DNA of 10,192 nucleotides from JAVKNF01 sp031537795 (GTDB lineage: Bacteria; Pseudomonadota; Alphaproteobacteria; Rickettsiales; Deianiraeaceae): contig JAVKNF010000023.1 of the NCBI GenBank assembly GCA_031537795.1, forward strand, positions 1 to 10,192, written 5' to 3'. The position numbers and the translations under genes were made by a program. Positions 1-6,318 of the stretch are shown here, piece by piece; position 1 is the stretch's first letter; every line of letters begins with the position of its first letter. A model generated the notes under the pieces. That model was not told the origin of the DNA. It ran no database searches and worked only from the letters and a program-made list of their open reading frames with translations.

Positions 1-115
1 CAGAATAAGTTCTTTTTGAATTAAAAGGAGGGTCTAGATATATTAAATCAACAGTCTCACTGTTCATTCCGTGAAGAATATAAAGATTATCACCAGTGTA
101 TAATGTGTTTTGCAT
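1..115 (-). CDS. Site-specific DNA methyltransferase, N-terminal 38 codons, cut by the left edge
   Basis: The minus strand from the ATG at 113-115 reads MQNTLYTGDNLYILHGMN and then DLIYLDPPFNSKRTYS before leaving the window. The LYTGDNLYIL opening followed by LDPPFN (motif IV, the catalytic DPPF of N6-adenine/N4-cytosine methyltransferases) about 30 residues in is typical of beta-class DNA methyltransferases, where the catalytic motif precedes the AdoMet-binding FxGxG motif; that later motif would lie off the window. The target base and any partner restriction gene cannot be seen. Upstream the frame stays open into the inverted repeat of the neighbouring transposon, where an in-frame ATG occurs at 158-160, so an N-terminally extended form is possible. 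Before the insertion, this ATG lay 63 bp downstream of trhO on the same strand. No Shine-Dalgarno is visible. The methyltransferase call is firm; the exact start is less so. Confidence 0.85.
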   Translation of the reverse strand, partial: MQNTLYTGDNLYILHGMNSETVDLIYLDPPFNSKRTYS

Positions 116-133
116 ATTACTTGAAAGATAGTA

Positions 134-141
134 AAATATAT
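134..141. repeat. Left target-site duplication (8 bp)
   Basis: AAATATAT directly abuts the left inverted repeat and is repeated exactly at 2969-2976. Eight base pairs is the usual duplication of the IS1595 family. The match is perfect, although the sequence is A/T-only and therefore not very complex. Confidence 0.9.
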
Positions 142-164
142 GGTAATTATCCCTTGACATATAA
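142..164 (+). repeat. Left terminal inverted repeat (23 bp)
   Basis: Positions 142-164 match the reverse complement of 2946-2968 at all 23 positions; the next position (165 versus 2945) differs. The outer tip is GGTAATTATCCC. The inner part contains TTGACA at 154-159, usable as the -35 box of the cargo gene. Read outward, the repeat supplies an ATG (158-160) in frame with the neighbouring methyltransferase. Confidence 0.95.
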
Positions 165-181
165 GTTTTATAGTTTATGAA
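154..181 (+). promoter_or_regulatory. Predicted promoter of the cargo gene, -35 inside the inverted repeat
   Basis: A consensus TTGACA at 154-159 is followed after 16 bp by TATGAA (176-181, four of six matches to TATAAT). If used, transcription would begin near 188, which would put the ATG at 177 upstream of the transcript and favour translation from the ATG at 207. The -35 is strong and the -10 weak. Confidence 0.4.
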
Positions 182-2000
182 TATGATAGAGCTAGAAAAA
201 AATATTATGAAAGTTGATTTAACAAGAGCAGTTAAAAATTATAAAAAAGTTAATATTTATGATTGTATTAATGAAGCACTGGTGAATTCATTGCAAGTAA
301 ATTCTAATGAAATTAACATTAAAATTGCATCACAATCTGCAAATGAATTATTTAATAAAGAAATAATATCAAAAATTACAATTCAAGACACTGGCGATGG
401 ATTTAACGAGAATAACAGAAAATCTTTTTTACATTTATATAGTGATTATAAGGAAAAAGACGGTTGTAAAGGAATTGGTAGATTATCATATTTAAAAGGA
501 TTTAAAAATGTTAAAATATCAAGCAAACAAAATAATGAGTTAGTGGAATTTGATTTTACAAAAGAATTAAATGAAGAGCAATTAAATCCAATAAAAATTG
601 CAGAAAATACAAAACAAACAACATTAACTTTAGAAAATCCTATTAACGAAGAAACCTACAATCTTGATAAAATCTACGAAGAAATTTTTAATCATATTTA
701 CCCATTTATCTTCTTAAGAAATAGTGAATGTGTAATAAACATTAACGATAGAAAAATAACAAAAGATGATGTTAAAAACATTGAAAATACTAAACTTTAT
801 GTCAAAAAAACTATAAATAACGAAGAGCAATCAATAGAATTTAATTTATGGTATAGATTTCAAGAAAGTGATAAAACAATTTTAGATGATTTTATTTGCA
901 TAAATAATAGACCAATGCAACATTTTCATAATAAACCTTTGTCATTAAAATTGCATTCAAAAGAAAAATATCATATAACATTTTTATTAGAATCTGATTG
1001 GATAAATCAACAATCAAATCAATATCATAGTCTTGAAAACGAAGACGAAGAGCAAGAAAATAATCAACTTTTTAATGAAATTAATTGGCAAGATGTAAAA
1101 CAAGAATTAATCAAGAAACTTAATGAAATAATGATTGTAAAATTTCCGGAAATGAAAAATGAAAATAAGAAAATTATTAATGATTTAAAAGCAAAATACC
1201 CGCATTATGCAGACTTTATTGAAAATGATAATATAAGTTTTGTAAATGAAAAGCAATTACTTAAAAATGCGAGAGAGGAGGCATTAAAAGAAGAGGATAA
1301 ATTAGAAAATGACAATGTTTCAATAAATGATATTCAAAAATGCGTTAGCAATGATTTGATAAGGTATATTAAGCATAGACAAGGGATTATTGATAAGTTA
1401 CAAAGTTTAAAAAATACGAAGATTGAAAGTGAAGTGCATAATTTATTTTTAGAACAAGGACTTCAAGGAACGGAGGAAAGACAAGTGCCGTTAGATAAAA
1501 ATAATTTATGGCTTTTAGATGACAAATTTATGAGTTATAGTTATATAGCTAGTGAAAAGGCGATAAGCACATTTCTTGATAAAATAGGGCTTGAAAAAAA
1601 TGGTTCAAATGAAGAAATGGATATTGTGTTATATAGTAATAGTGAAGAAAAAAAGAAAGTTGTTATACTTGAAATGAAAAAATTGACTGCAAATTACAAG
1701 GAAAATGGAACTGGAATTAATCAATTATTCAATTATAGCGTTCAATTATATAATGCAGGAATTAAAGAGTTATATTTGTATTTAATAGCAGAAATTGATG
1801 ATAAATTTAGAATACAATTAACTTCAAAAGAGGGTTTTAAAAAAGTATTTTCCCAAGAAGGTGAAATTTATCAAAATAGTTATAATGATTTTAATGCCTA
1901 CATTCAAATAATCTCTCCAAATGCAATAATTGCCGACGCAAACGCAAGAAATAAAACATTTTTAGATATAATTAAGAAGAGTAAAACTATACAAGAATAG
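177..2000 (+). CDS. GHKL-type ATPase with C-terminal PD-(D/E)XK nuclease-like domain (transposon cargo)
   Basis: 607 residues from the first ATG. The N-terminus shows the GHKL ATP-binding signature: N-box E33-x3-N37 (INEALVN), G1 box D71-TGDG-F76 and G2 box KGIGR (98-102). A transducer-like region follows, with INNRPM (242-247) resembling the S5-fold NGR motif of MutL and gyrase. A charged helical linker spans about 300-415. The C-terminal part (about 415-607) has the hallmarks of a PD-(D/E)XK/RecB-type nuclease: E419 in a helix, D482 (MDIVLY), E499-M-K501 (ILEMKKL) and Q516-x3-Y520. Known GHKL proteins of this build (MutL, MORC-like ATPases in restriction-modification loci) clamp DNA in an ATP-dependent way, so an anti-foreign-DNA role is plausible but inferred. 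It is convergent with the transposase, overlapping it by 14 bp. ATGs at 183 and 207 are alternative starts, and 207 (597 aa) fits the predicted promoter best. Function is untested and I recognise no named gene. Confidence 0.85.
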   Translation: MNMIELEKNIMKVDLTRAVKNYKKVNIYDCINEALVNSLQVNSNEINIKIASQSANELFNKEIISKITIQDTGDGFNENNRKSFLHLYSDYKEKDGCKGIGRLSYLKGFKNVKISSKQNNELVEFDFTKELNEEQLNPIKIAENTKQTTLTLENPINEETYNLDKIYEEIFNHIYPFIFLRNSECVININDRKITKDDVKNIENTKLYVKKTINNEEQSIEFNLWYRFQESDKTILDDFICINNRPMQHFHNKPLSLKLHSKEKYHITFLLESDWINQQSNQYHSLENEDEEQENNQLFNEINWQDVKQELIKKLNEIMIVKFPEMKNENKKIINDLKAKYPHYADFIENDNISFVNEKQLLKNAREEALKEEDKLENDNVSINDIQKCVSNDLIRYIKHRQGIIDKLQSLKNTKIESEVHNLFLEQGLQGTEERQVPLDKNNLWLLDDKFMSYSYIASEKAISTFLDKIGLEKNGSNEEMDIVLYSNSEEKKKVVILEMKKLTANYKENGTGINQLFNYSVQLYNAGIKELYLYLIAEIDDKFRIQLTSKEGFKKVFSQEGEIYQNSYNDFNAYIQIISPNAIIADANARNKTFLDIIKKSKTIQE

Positions 2001-2907
2001 ACTTTCTCAAAACTAAATCAAATACATTAACATTATTTCTATTGTTATATCTAAAACAAAACTCAGATATATAATTCTCTGCATACTTATTTGATATATG
2101 ATGATAAATTCCAAACACACCTCTTTTTAAAGTAGCCCAAAAGCCTTCAATCGTGTTAGTGTGAACTTTGAATTTCTTAAGCCCTTCTTCTCTTGTTTCT
2201 TGTGTATGTTCTCTTGAATATTGACCTTGTGAATGATTAACTCTATGATGATTATATTCTCTACTCATTGAATGATAACCTCTATGTTCGTCTGTTATAA
2301 CAACCGAGCCATCTTTAATATTCTTGTTAATTTCATTTATTAAAGTCTTTGCTTTTGTGTCATCAATTTTCATTGCTTTAATACTTCCATTTCTTTCAAC
2401 CATTCCTAAAATAATCATTTTTTCAAATATTCCTTTTGCTTTTATTCTCTCGTGCATGTGTTTATTTTCAGCCTTTCCTCCGATATAACATTCGTCAACT
2501 TCAACAAAGCCACTTAATAAACCTCCATTAGAATCGTTATCATCTTCGTTTTTCATAGCTTCTCTTATCTTCTGTAATATTCTCCAAGCTGTTTTATAAG
2601 TCACCACTATTTCTCTTTTTAATTGTAATGCACTTATACCTTTTTTACCATTTAAGAATAAATGTATTGCATACATCCATTTTCTTAAATCTGTGCAAGA
2701 TTTTTCAAAGATAGTGTCTTTAAATATTGAAAATGTATTATTACAATTATGACAAATAAAATTCTTTGGATGTTTTTCAATATGATAAACACTATTTTCA
2801 GATTTACAATGATTACACTTAACTTTATTGCCATATCTTATCTTGATATAATTCTGAATACAAGCTAACTCAGTTGGAAACTTTTTTAAAAACTCAAAAA
2901 ATGTCAT
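1987..2907 (-). CDS. IS1595-family (ISXO2-like) DDE transposase
   Basis: 306 residues, intact. The N-terminus carries a zinc ribbon with C31-x2-C34 and C52-x2-C55, followed by a helical DNA-binding region with W77 and the KTAWRILQKIREAM helix (105-118). The catalytic domain shows D138 (FVEVDECYIGG), D206 (VVITDEHRGY) and E254 in HTNTIEGFWATLKRG, with K261 seven residues after the glutamate, which is the DDE-K pattern of part of this family. It cuts and joins the ends of the surrounding element. Its 3' end overlaps the convergent cargo gene by 14 bp. The ATG at 2905-2907 lies about 13 nt after the predicted transcription start and has no Shine-Dalgarno. No frameshift or internal stop is seen, so it is probably functional. 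Confidence 0.95.
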   Translation of the reverse strand: MTFFEFLKKFPTELACIQNYIKIRYGNKVKCNHCKSENSVYHIEKHPKNFICHNCNNTFSIFKDTIFEKSCTDLRKWMYAIHLFLNGKKGISALQLKREIVVTYKTAWRILQKIREAMKNEDDNDSNGGLLSGFVEVDECYIGGKAENKHMHERIKAKGIFEKMIILGMVERNGSIKAMKIDDTKAKTLINEINKNIKDGSVVITDEHRGYHSMSREYNHHRVNHSQGQYSREHTQETREEGLKKFKVHTNTIEGFWATLKRGVFGIYHHISNKYAENYISEFCFRYNNRNNVNVFDLVLRKSILV

Positions 2908-2926
2908 ATAAATATATAGTTATACT

Positions 2927-2956
2927 ATAATATAACATCTATTTTTTATATGTCAA
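2927..2956 (-). promoter_or_regulatory. Predicted transposase promoter, -35 inside the right inverted repeat
   Basis: On the minus strand TTGACA (2951-2956) is followed after 18 bp by TATTAT (2927-2932), placing the transcript start near 2920 and leaving a leader of about 13 nt. The -35 is the same inverted-repeat segment that serves the cargo gene at the other end. Confidence 0.6.
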
Positions 2957-2968
2957 GGGATAATTACC
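2946..2968 (-). repeat. Right terminal inverted repeat (23 bp)
   Basis: Exact reverse complement of 142-164, ending GGGATAATTACC at the outer edge and directly followed by the right copy of the 8-bp duplication. Confidence 0.95.
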
Positions 2969-2976
2969 AAATATAT
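2969..2976. repeat. Right target-site duplication (8 bp)
   Basis: AAATATAT, identical to 134-141. Removing the element and one copy restores a 63-bp spacer between the trhO stop codon and the methyltransferase ATG. Confidence 0.9.
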
Positions 2977-3013
2977 TTTTAAAATTGCAAGAATAAGATT
3001 GAAGAGCTTTAAA

Positions 3014-3757
3014 TTAAGCTGTGTAATTAAGGCTTTCAACTTGAATTTCTGGACGTGCTTTTAGTTTATCGTCCACTGCAACTCTATCGTCAAATACAAA
3101 ACAATTACCTTTCCATTTTTTATTTTTATTTCCAGTTTTTTCAAAGTAATTTAATATTCCTCCTTTTAAATGATAAACATTTTGGAAACCCTGATCTTTA
3201 AGATATGCAGTAGTTTTTTCACATCTTATTCCGCCAGTGCAAAACATTGCTATCTTTTGCTCTTTTGGTTTATTTTCTAAGTATTTATCGACCCATTCTG
3301 GGAATTCCCTAAAATAATTAATAGGTGGAATAGTTGAATTTTCAAAAACGCCTACATCATATTCATATTTGTTTCTTGTTTCTATTAAGATTACATCTTT
3401 CATTTCAATGAATTTATCCCATTCTTCTGGTTCGATGTATTTTCCTGGTTTGTTTTGTATTGTTTTTTTCATTGTAACAATTTCATTCTTTATTCTTACT
3501 TTTATTTTTTGAAATGGGTTAAATTCGGAATAAGAAATTTTCCAATTTATATCTTCTGAATTTAAAAAAACTGTAATATATTGATAAAACTCTTTAATTT
3601 CATTATCTTTGCCAGCTATAGTTGAATTAATTCCCTCTTCAGCTATTAATATAGTTCCTTTTATATCTAAAAGAAACATTTTTTGTTTTATTTCTTCTTG
3701 TATTTTTGATAAACATTGTAATTTTTGAAATCTATAAAATGTTGCAACCGTAAACAT
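3014..3757 (-). CDS. trhO: tRNA uridine(34) hydroxylase, rhodanese family
   Basis: 247 residues. TrhO (formerly YceA/UPF0176) uses oxygen to form 5-hydroxyuridine at the wobble position of certain tRNAs. The N-terminal acylphosphatase/ferredoxin-like domain shows the family opening MFTVATFYRF and GTILIAEEGINSTIAG (about 35-49). The rhodanese domain (about 105-205) includes IPPINYFREFPEW (143-155) and the active-site loop FCTGGIRCEK with C173 and C179. A short tail with FVFDDRVAVDD follows. The length matches the compact alphaproteobacterial form and is shorter than the E. coli protein because the C-terminal extension is missing. A TTGACT on the minus strand at 3795-3800 is a possible -35, but no good -10 follows. 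Originally it was followed on the same strand by the methyltransferase; the transposon now separates them. Confidence 0.93.
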   Translation of the reverse strand: MFTVATFYRFQKLQCLSKIQEEIKQKMFLLDIKGTILIAEEGINSTIAGKDNEIKEFYQYITVFLNSEDINWKISYSEFNPFQKIKVRIKNEIVTMKKTIQNKPGKYIEPEEWDKFIEMKDVILIETRNKYEYDVGVFENSTIPPINYFREFPEWVDKYLENKPKEQKIAMFCTGGIRCEKTTAYLKDQGFQNVYHLKGGILNYFEKTGNKNKKWKGNCFVFDDRVAVDDKLKARPEIQVESLNYTA

Positions 3758-3800
3758 AAGTTTATTGAAAAAAGTGAAATATTTATTTTTTTAAAGTCAA

Positions 3801-3848
3801 ATTAATTTCTAGCAATATTAATTTCTAGCAATATTAATTTCTAGCAAT
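3801..3848. repeat. Three perfect tandem copies of a 16-bp unit in a divergent promoter region
   Basis: The unit ATTAATTTCTAGCAAT occurs three times without a mismatch (3801-3816, 3817-3832, 3833-3848), followed by a degenerate start of a fourth (ATTGATTT). The first 12 bases (ATTAATTTCTAG) recur at 3932-3943 inside the start of the channel gene. The array sits between the divergent trhO and mscS-like genes, immediately upstream of the candidate channel promoter. Polymerase slippage expansion or a multi-site operator are both possible; units of 16 bp with no spacers do not make a CRISPR array. Confidence 0.9.
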
Positions 3849-3849
3849 A

Positions 3850-3878
3850 TTGATTTTTAATAATCTTTATGTTAAAAT
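3850..3878 (+). promoter_or_regulatory. Possible promoter of the MscS-like gene
   Basis: TTGATT (3850-3855), a 17-bp spacer and TAAAAT (3873-3878) would start transcription near 3885, only about 3 nt before the ATG at 3888, implying an essentially leaderless message. The -35 overlaps the degenerate fourth copy of the 16-bp repeat. Confidence 0.4.
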
Positions 3879-3887
3879 GACTTGTCT

Positions 3888-5093
3888 ATGCTTAATTTTA
3901 TACATAAATTGAATTTAATTAGAAATGATATATTAATTTCTAGTTTGATTATTTTTTCAGGTTTTATTTTGAATTCTTTACTAAAAAAGTTCCTTTCTTC
4001 CTCTAAATCAAATATCTTGAGTAGTAAAAATATTATAATTTTGAATGGAAGCATAAATTATTTAACTGTAGGCCTTTTAATGATTATTACTGGAACAGTT
4101 TTTTCTTTGTTTAAAGGGGAGATACATTTTTTAATAATTTTAGGTACTTATATCTTATCTTTAGGAGTTACGAAAATAATTACAGATATACTCGAAAATA
4201 AGATATTTTTTAATATAAGTTTTGTCTACGGTATTATGCTTTTAATTCAAGATGTGCCGATTTTTAATCTATTTTATAAAGAGTTATCTAAAATTAAATT
4301 AAATTTGATAATCTTTCAATTTCATTTAATTAGTCTTTTAGAAGCAATAGTTTATATTTTTATTGCTTACAATGTGTATTTCACAATAGATAAGATTACA
4401 GGAAAGGTTTTTCAGCATCAAAAAACTAATAATCATATAATAACAAGAAAAATATTGGAATGTTTATTTTATTTTTTAATTATTATAATATTTTGCACGA
4501 TAGTCGGCATTAAGAAAGAAAACATAACAATGATTTTAAGTGCAATTGGGGTTGGTTTAGGTTTTGGTCTACAAAAGATATTTGCTAATATTTTCTCTGG
4601 TTTTGTTATTCTTTACGAAGAAAAATTAAGAGTTGGAGATCTTGTAACCCTTTTAGAGTATGATATATCAGGTAACATTATTTCTATAGGAAGTCGATCT
4701 AGTGTAATTAGGAATTTTGACCAGCATGATGTTATTGTTCCAAATGATATTTTGATTGCAACAAATATAGTTAATATGGATTTAAACAATAGAAAATGTA
4801 TGAGAAAAATAGAATTTACAATTGATCAAAAATACGAACTAGATTTTATTATAGAGAAAGCGATTGAGGTTGCAAAAAGTAATAAATTTGTATCTAATGC
4901 AAGCTGTATAATTCAAAATATAGATATTAACGGATTTTTAATTTCTTTAAGAATTTTTAGTGATGATTATAATAATTCAGAGAAAGATATCTGGCAATTG
5001 AGATCTGATGTTATTATTCAACTTCAGAAAACATTTAAAGAGTACGGCATTAGGTTTGCAAATACAAAGATTGAAAAAATATGTCAGGTTTAA
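3888..5093 (+). CDS. MscS-family mechanosensitive ion channel
   Basis: 401 residues from the ATG. (A TTG two codons earlier, at 3882, was not chosen because it follows the candidate -10 too closely.) Counting from that TTG, hydrophobic segments lie near 16-36, 52-77, 81-101, 112-130, 141-168 and 191-210. The pore-lining helix is at about 215-244 (LSAIGVGLGFGLQKIFANIFSGF), with the Gly/Ala-spaced pattern typical of MscS TM3. The beta domain follows with the signature EKLRVGDLV and IRNFDQHDVIVPNDILI (about 276-292), then a C-terminal alpha/beta domain. MscS channels sit in the inner membrane and release solutes under osmotic downshock. The extra N-terminal helices make it longer than E. coli MscS (286 aa) and closer to the YnaI/YbdG-type architecture. 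It overlaps the next gene by 13 bp. Confidence 0.9.
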   Translation: MLNFIHKLNLIRNDILISSLIIFSGFILNSLLKKFLSSSKSNILSSKNIIILNGSINYLTVGLLMIITGTVFSLFKGEIHFLIILGTYILSLGVTKIITDILENKIFFNISFVYGIMLLIQDVPIFNLFYKELSKIKLNLIIFQFHLISLLEAIVYIFIAYNVYFTIDKITGKVFQHQKTNNHIITRKILECLFYFLIIIIFCTIVGIKKENITMILSAIGVGLGFGLQKIFANIFSGFVILYEEKLRVGDLVTLLEYDISGNIISIGSRSSVIRNFDQHDVIVPNDILIATNIVNMDLNNRKCMRKIEFTIDQKYELDFIIEKAIEVAKSNKFVSNASCIIQNIDINGFLISLRIFSDDYNNSEKDIWQLRSDVIIQLQKTFKEYGIRFANTKIEKICQV

Positions 5094-5443
5094 AATCTCC
5101 ACCTAGTCAAGGTTTTGCAGGTTATAGTTCAGGCGGTGGTTTGATGGGAGCTGGAGCCCCTCCTAATGTTGGCCTAGATAAACAAGCAAAAATTGACGGC
5201 TTTTCAGTTTCTCCTCTTCCAGGTACTGGAATTATGCAGAAAGGCATACAAAATGAAGAAGGTTTCATGTCAAGAGATATTGCAAGCTCTATGTCTGAAA
5301 GTTTGAATAAATGTGTACATATACCGTCGAACGGTTTAGCGGAAAAAGAAATTAATAAGAACGAATTAAAACCAAAAATTGAAAATATCAATTTTGCAGA
5401 ACATGCAGGAATGAATAAAGAAGCTTCAACTAGATCAAGATAA
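5081..5443 (+). CDS. Glycine/proline-rich unknown protein overlapping the channel gene
   Basis: 120 residues, no family recognised. The first half is low-complexity (SGGGLMGAGAPPN, SPLPGTG); the second is charged and polar with a single cysteine, ending in STRSR. No signal peptide or membrane helix is visible, so it is probably a disordered cytoplasmic protein or tail. The ATG lies inside the last codons of the channel gene (13-bp overlap, different frame), which suggests translational coupling. Directly before it is a run of six A (5074-5079) where insertion of one A in the transcript would fuse the two frames, so it could also act as an alternative C-terminus of the channel. Its richer GC, driven by Gly/Pro/Ala codons, and the absence of stops over 120 codons in such A/T-rich DNA support coding. 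Its reverse-strand open frame is a shadow. Confidence 0.65.
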   Translation: MSGLKSPPSQGFAGYSSGGGLMGAGAPPNVGLDKQAKIDGFSVSPLPGTGIMQKGIQNEEGFMSRDIASSMSESLNKCVHIPSNGLAEKEINKNELKPKIENINFAEHAGMNKEASTRSR

Positions 5444-5454
5444 AAAGATTTTTA

Positions 5455-6318
5455 TTATAATTTTTCAATCATAATCATTCTATCATTTTTTGATAAATCT
5501 TTTTCAATTTTATAATTAATATTTGTTATGTTTTTTATAATTTCTAAAATTTCTTTAGTTTGACTGAAACCAATCTCAATGAAAATATATCCATCTTTTT
5601 CTAATAATTTCTCAACTATAAAAGGTAATTTCTTATAGAAATTCAGCCCATCTTTCCCTCCGTCTAATGCTATAGTTGGTTCATATTTTAATTGTTCGTC
5701 ATATTTTAAGATTTCGTTTCTCTTTATATAAGGTGGGTTATAAAATATTATATCAAATTTTTTCCCCGGAATATACTTTTCTTTTAAGATGTCTCCTTGA
5801 ATAAATTCAATTTTGCCCTCGTTGATTCCCAATTTTGTTGCATTTTTTTTTGAGATATTTAACGCTCTTTTTGAAATATCAAACAAAGTTAAATTATAAA
5901 CAGGTATTTTATTAATCCTTTCAACTTCTTTTGCAAAACTTAAACCTATACACCCACTCCCAGAGCATATATCTAAAATACATAACTTTTTATTTGTTCT
6001 AAATTTATCTAGAAGATTCAACGCATTATCGATAAGAATTTCAGAATCTTGCCTCGGAATCAAACAAGATTTTGAAACAAGAAAGTAATTTTTATAAAAA
6101 AATTTCCTCTTAAAAATATAAGCAATCGGCTCTTCATTTTCTCTTCTTTTTATAGCACCGAAAAATCTTTTTTTTATATTCTCAGAAATAAAATTTCCTT
6201 TATTCAATTTATAATTTAGAATTTTTTCATTTAATAATTCTTCCAAAATATATTCAGCTTCATTTTGTGAAATTTTAACAGACTTTAAAAGTTGTAATAT
6301 ATCAATTGACTTTTCCAT
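5455..6318 (-). CDS. prmC: Peptide chain release factor N5-glutamine methyltransferase
   Basis: 287 residues, the usual PrmC/HemK size. It methylates the glutamine of the GGQ motif of RF1 and RF2 using AdoMet. The N-terminal helical domain (1-60) leads into EEPIAYIFKRKFF (62-74) and LIPRQDSEILI (86-96), matching the family's P-R-x-D-[TS]-E element. The AdoMet-binding motif I is DICSGSGCIG (116-125), with the acidic residue D147 after strand 2 (LFDIS). The catalytic NPPYIKR is at 194-200. The ATG at 6316-6318 is 21 bp from the divergent ruvB start. The 3' end is 11 bp from the convergent Gly-rich gene. A TTGACA on the minus strand at 6351-6356, inside ruvB, is a likely -35. Confidence 0.95.
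   Translation of the reverse strand: MEKSIDILQLLKSVKISQNEAEYILEELLNEKILNYKLNKGNFISENIKKRFFGAIKRRENEEPIAYIFKRKFFYKNYFLVSKSCLIPRQDSEILIDNALNLLDKFRTNKKLCILDICSGSGCIGLSFAKEVERINKIPVYNLTLFDISKRALNISKKNATKLGINEGKIEFIQGDILKEKYIPGKKFDIIFYNPPYIKRNEILKYDEQLKYEPTIALDGGKDGLNFYKKLPFIVEKLLEKDGYIFIEIGFSQTKEILEIIKNITNINYKIEKDLSKNDRMIMIEKL

Larger units (their letters stand above)
142..2968. mobile_element. Complete IS1595-family transposon with a GHKL-ATPase/nuclease cargo gene
   Basis: The element is 2,827 bp long, bounded by perfect 23-bp inverted repeats starting GGTAATTATCCC and flanked by an 8-bp direct duplication. Inside are two intact convergent genes that fill nearly the whole length: an IS1595-type transposase and a 607-codon GHKL ATPase with a nuclease-like tail. 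IS1595 is one of the families known to include members with non-transposition passenger genes ('transporter IS'). Intact genes, perfect ends and perfect duplication suggest a recent and possibly still mobile insertion. It sits in the trhO-methyltransferase intergenic gap and breaks no reading frame. Confidence 0.93.

Noticed and set aside
25..180. Open plus-strand frame at the left edge
   Set aside because: It lies opposite the clear methyltransferase N-terminus, has no credible start and contains no recognisable motif; it is a shadow continuing into the inverted repeat.
1..2000. Methyltransferase and GHKL/nuclease gene as one restriction-modification operon
   Set aside because: The two genes are divergent and the transposon boundary (inverted repeat and target duplication) falls between them, so they have separate origins even if they now sit side by side.
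3795..3800. Complete promoter for trhO
   Set aside because: TTGACT is present on the minus strand but no hexamer with better than weak resemblance to TATAAT lies 15-19 bp downstream, so only the possible -35 is mentioned.
3801..3848. CRISPR-like array
   Set aside because: The 16-bp units are directly abutting with no spacers, and no cas gene is nearby.
3872..4054. 60-codon minus-strand frame opposite the channel gene start
   Set aside because: It is antisense to the first membrane segments of the MscS-like protein, crosses that gene's promoter and shows no family signal.
5122..5391. 89-codon minus-strand frame opposite the Gly-rich gene
   Set aside because: No start context and no recognisable family. 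The plus-strand frame is longer, overlaps the channel gene in an operon-like way and has a coherent composition, so the minus frame is a mirror. Some doubt remains because neither protein is recognised.
5440..5455. Perfect palindrome ATAAAAAGATTTTTAT between the convergent Gly-rich gene and prmC, as a terminator
   Set aside because: It is essentially A/T-only, leaves a 2-nt loop and has no GC stem. It is expected by chance in such DNA and cannot be called an intrinsic terminator.
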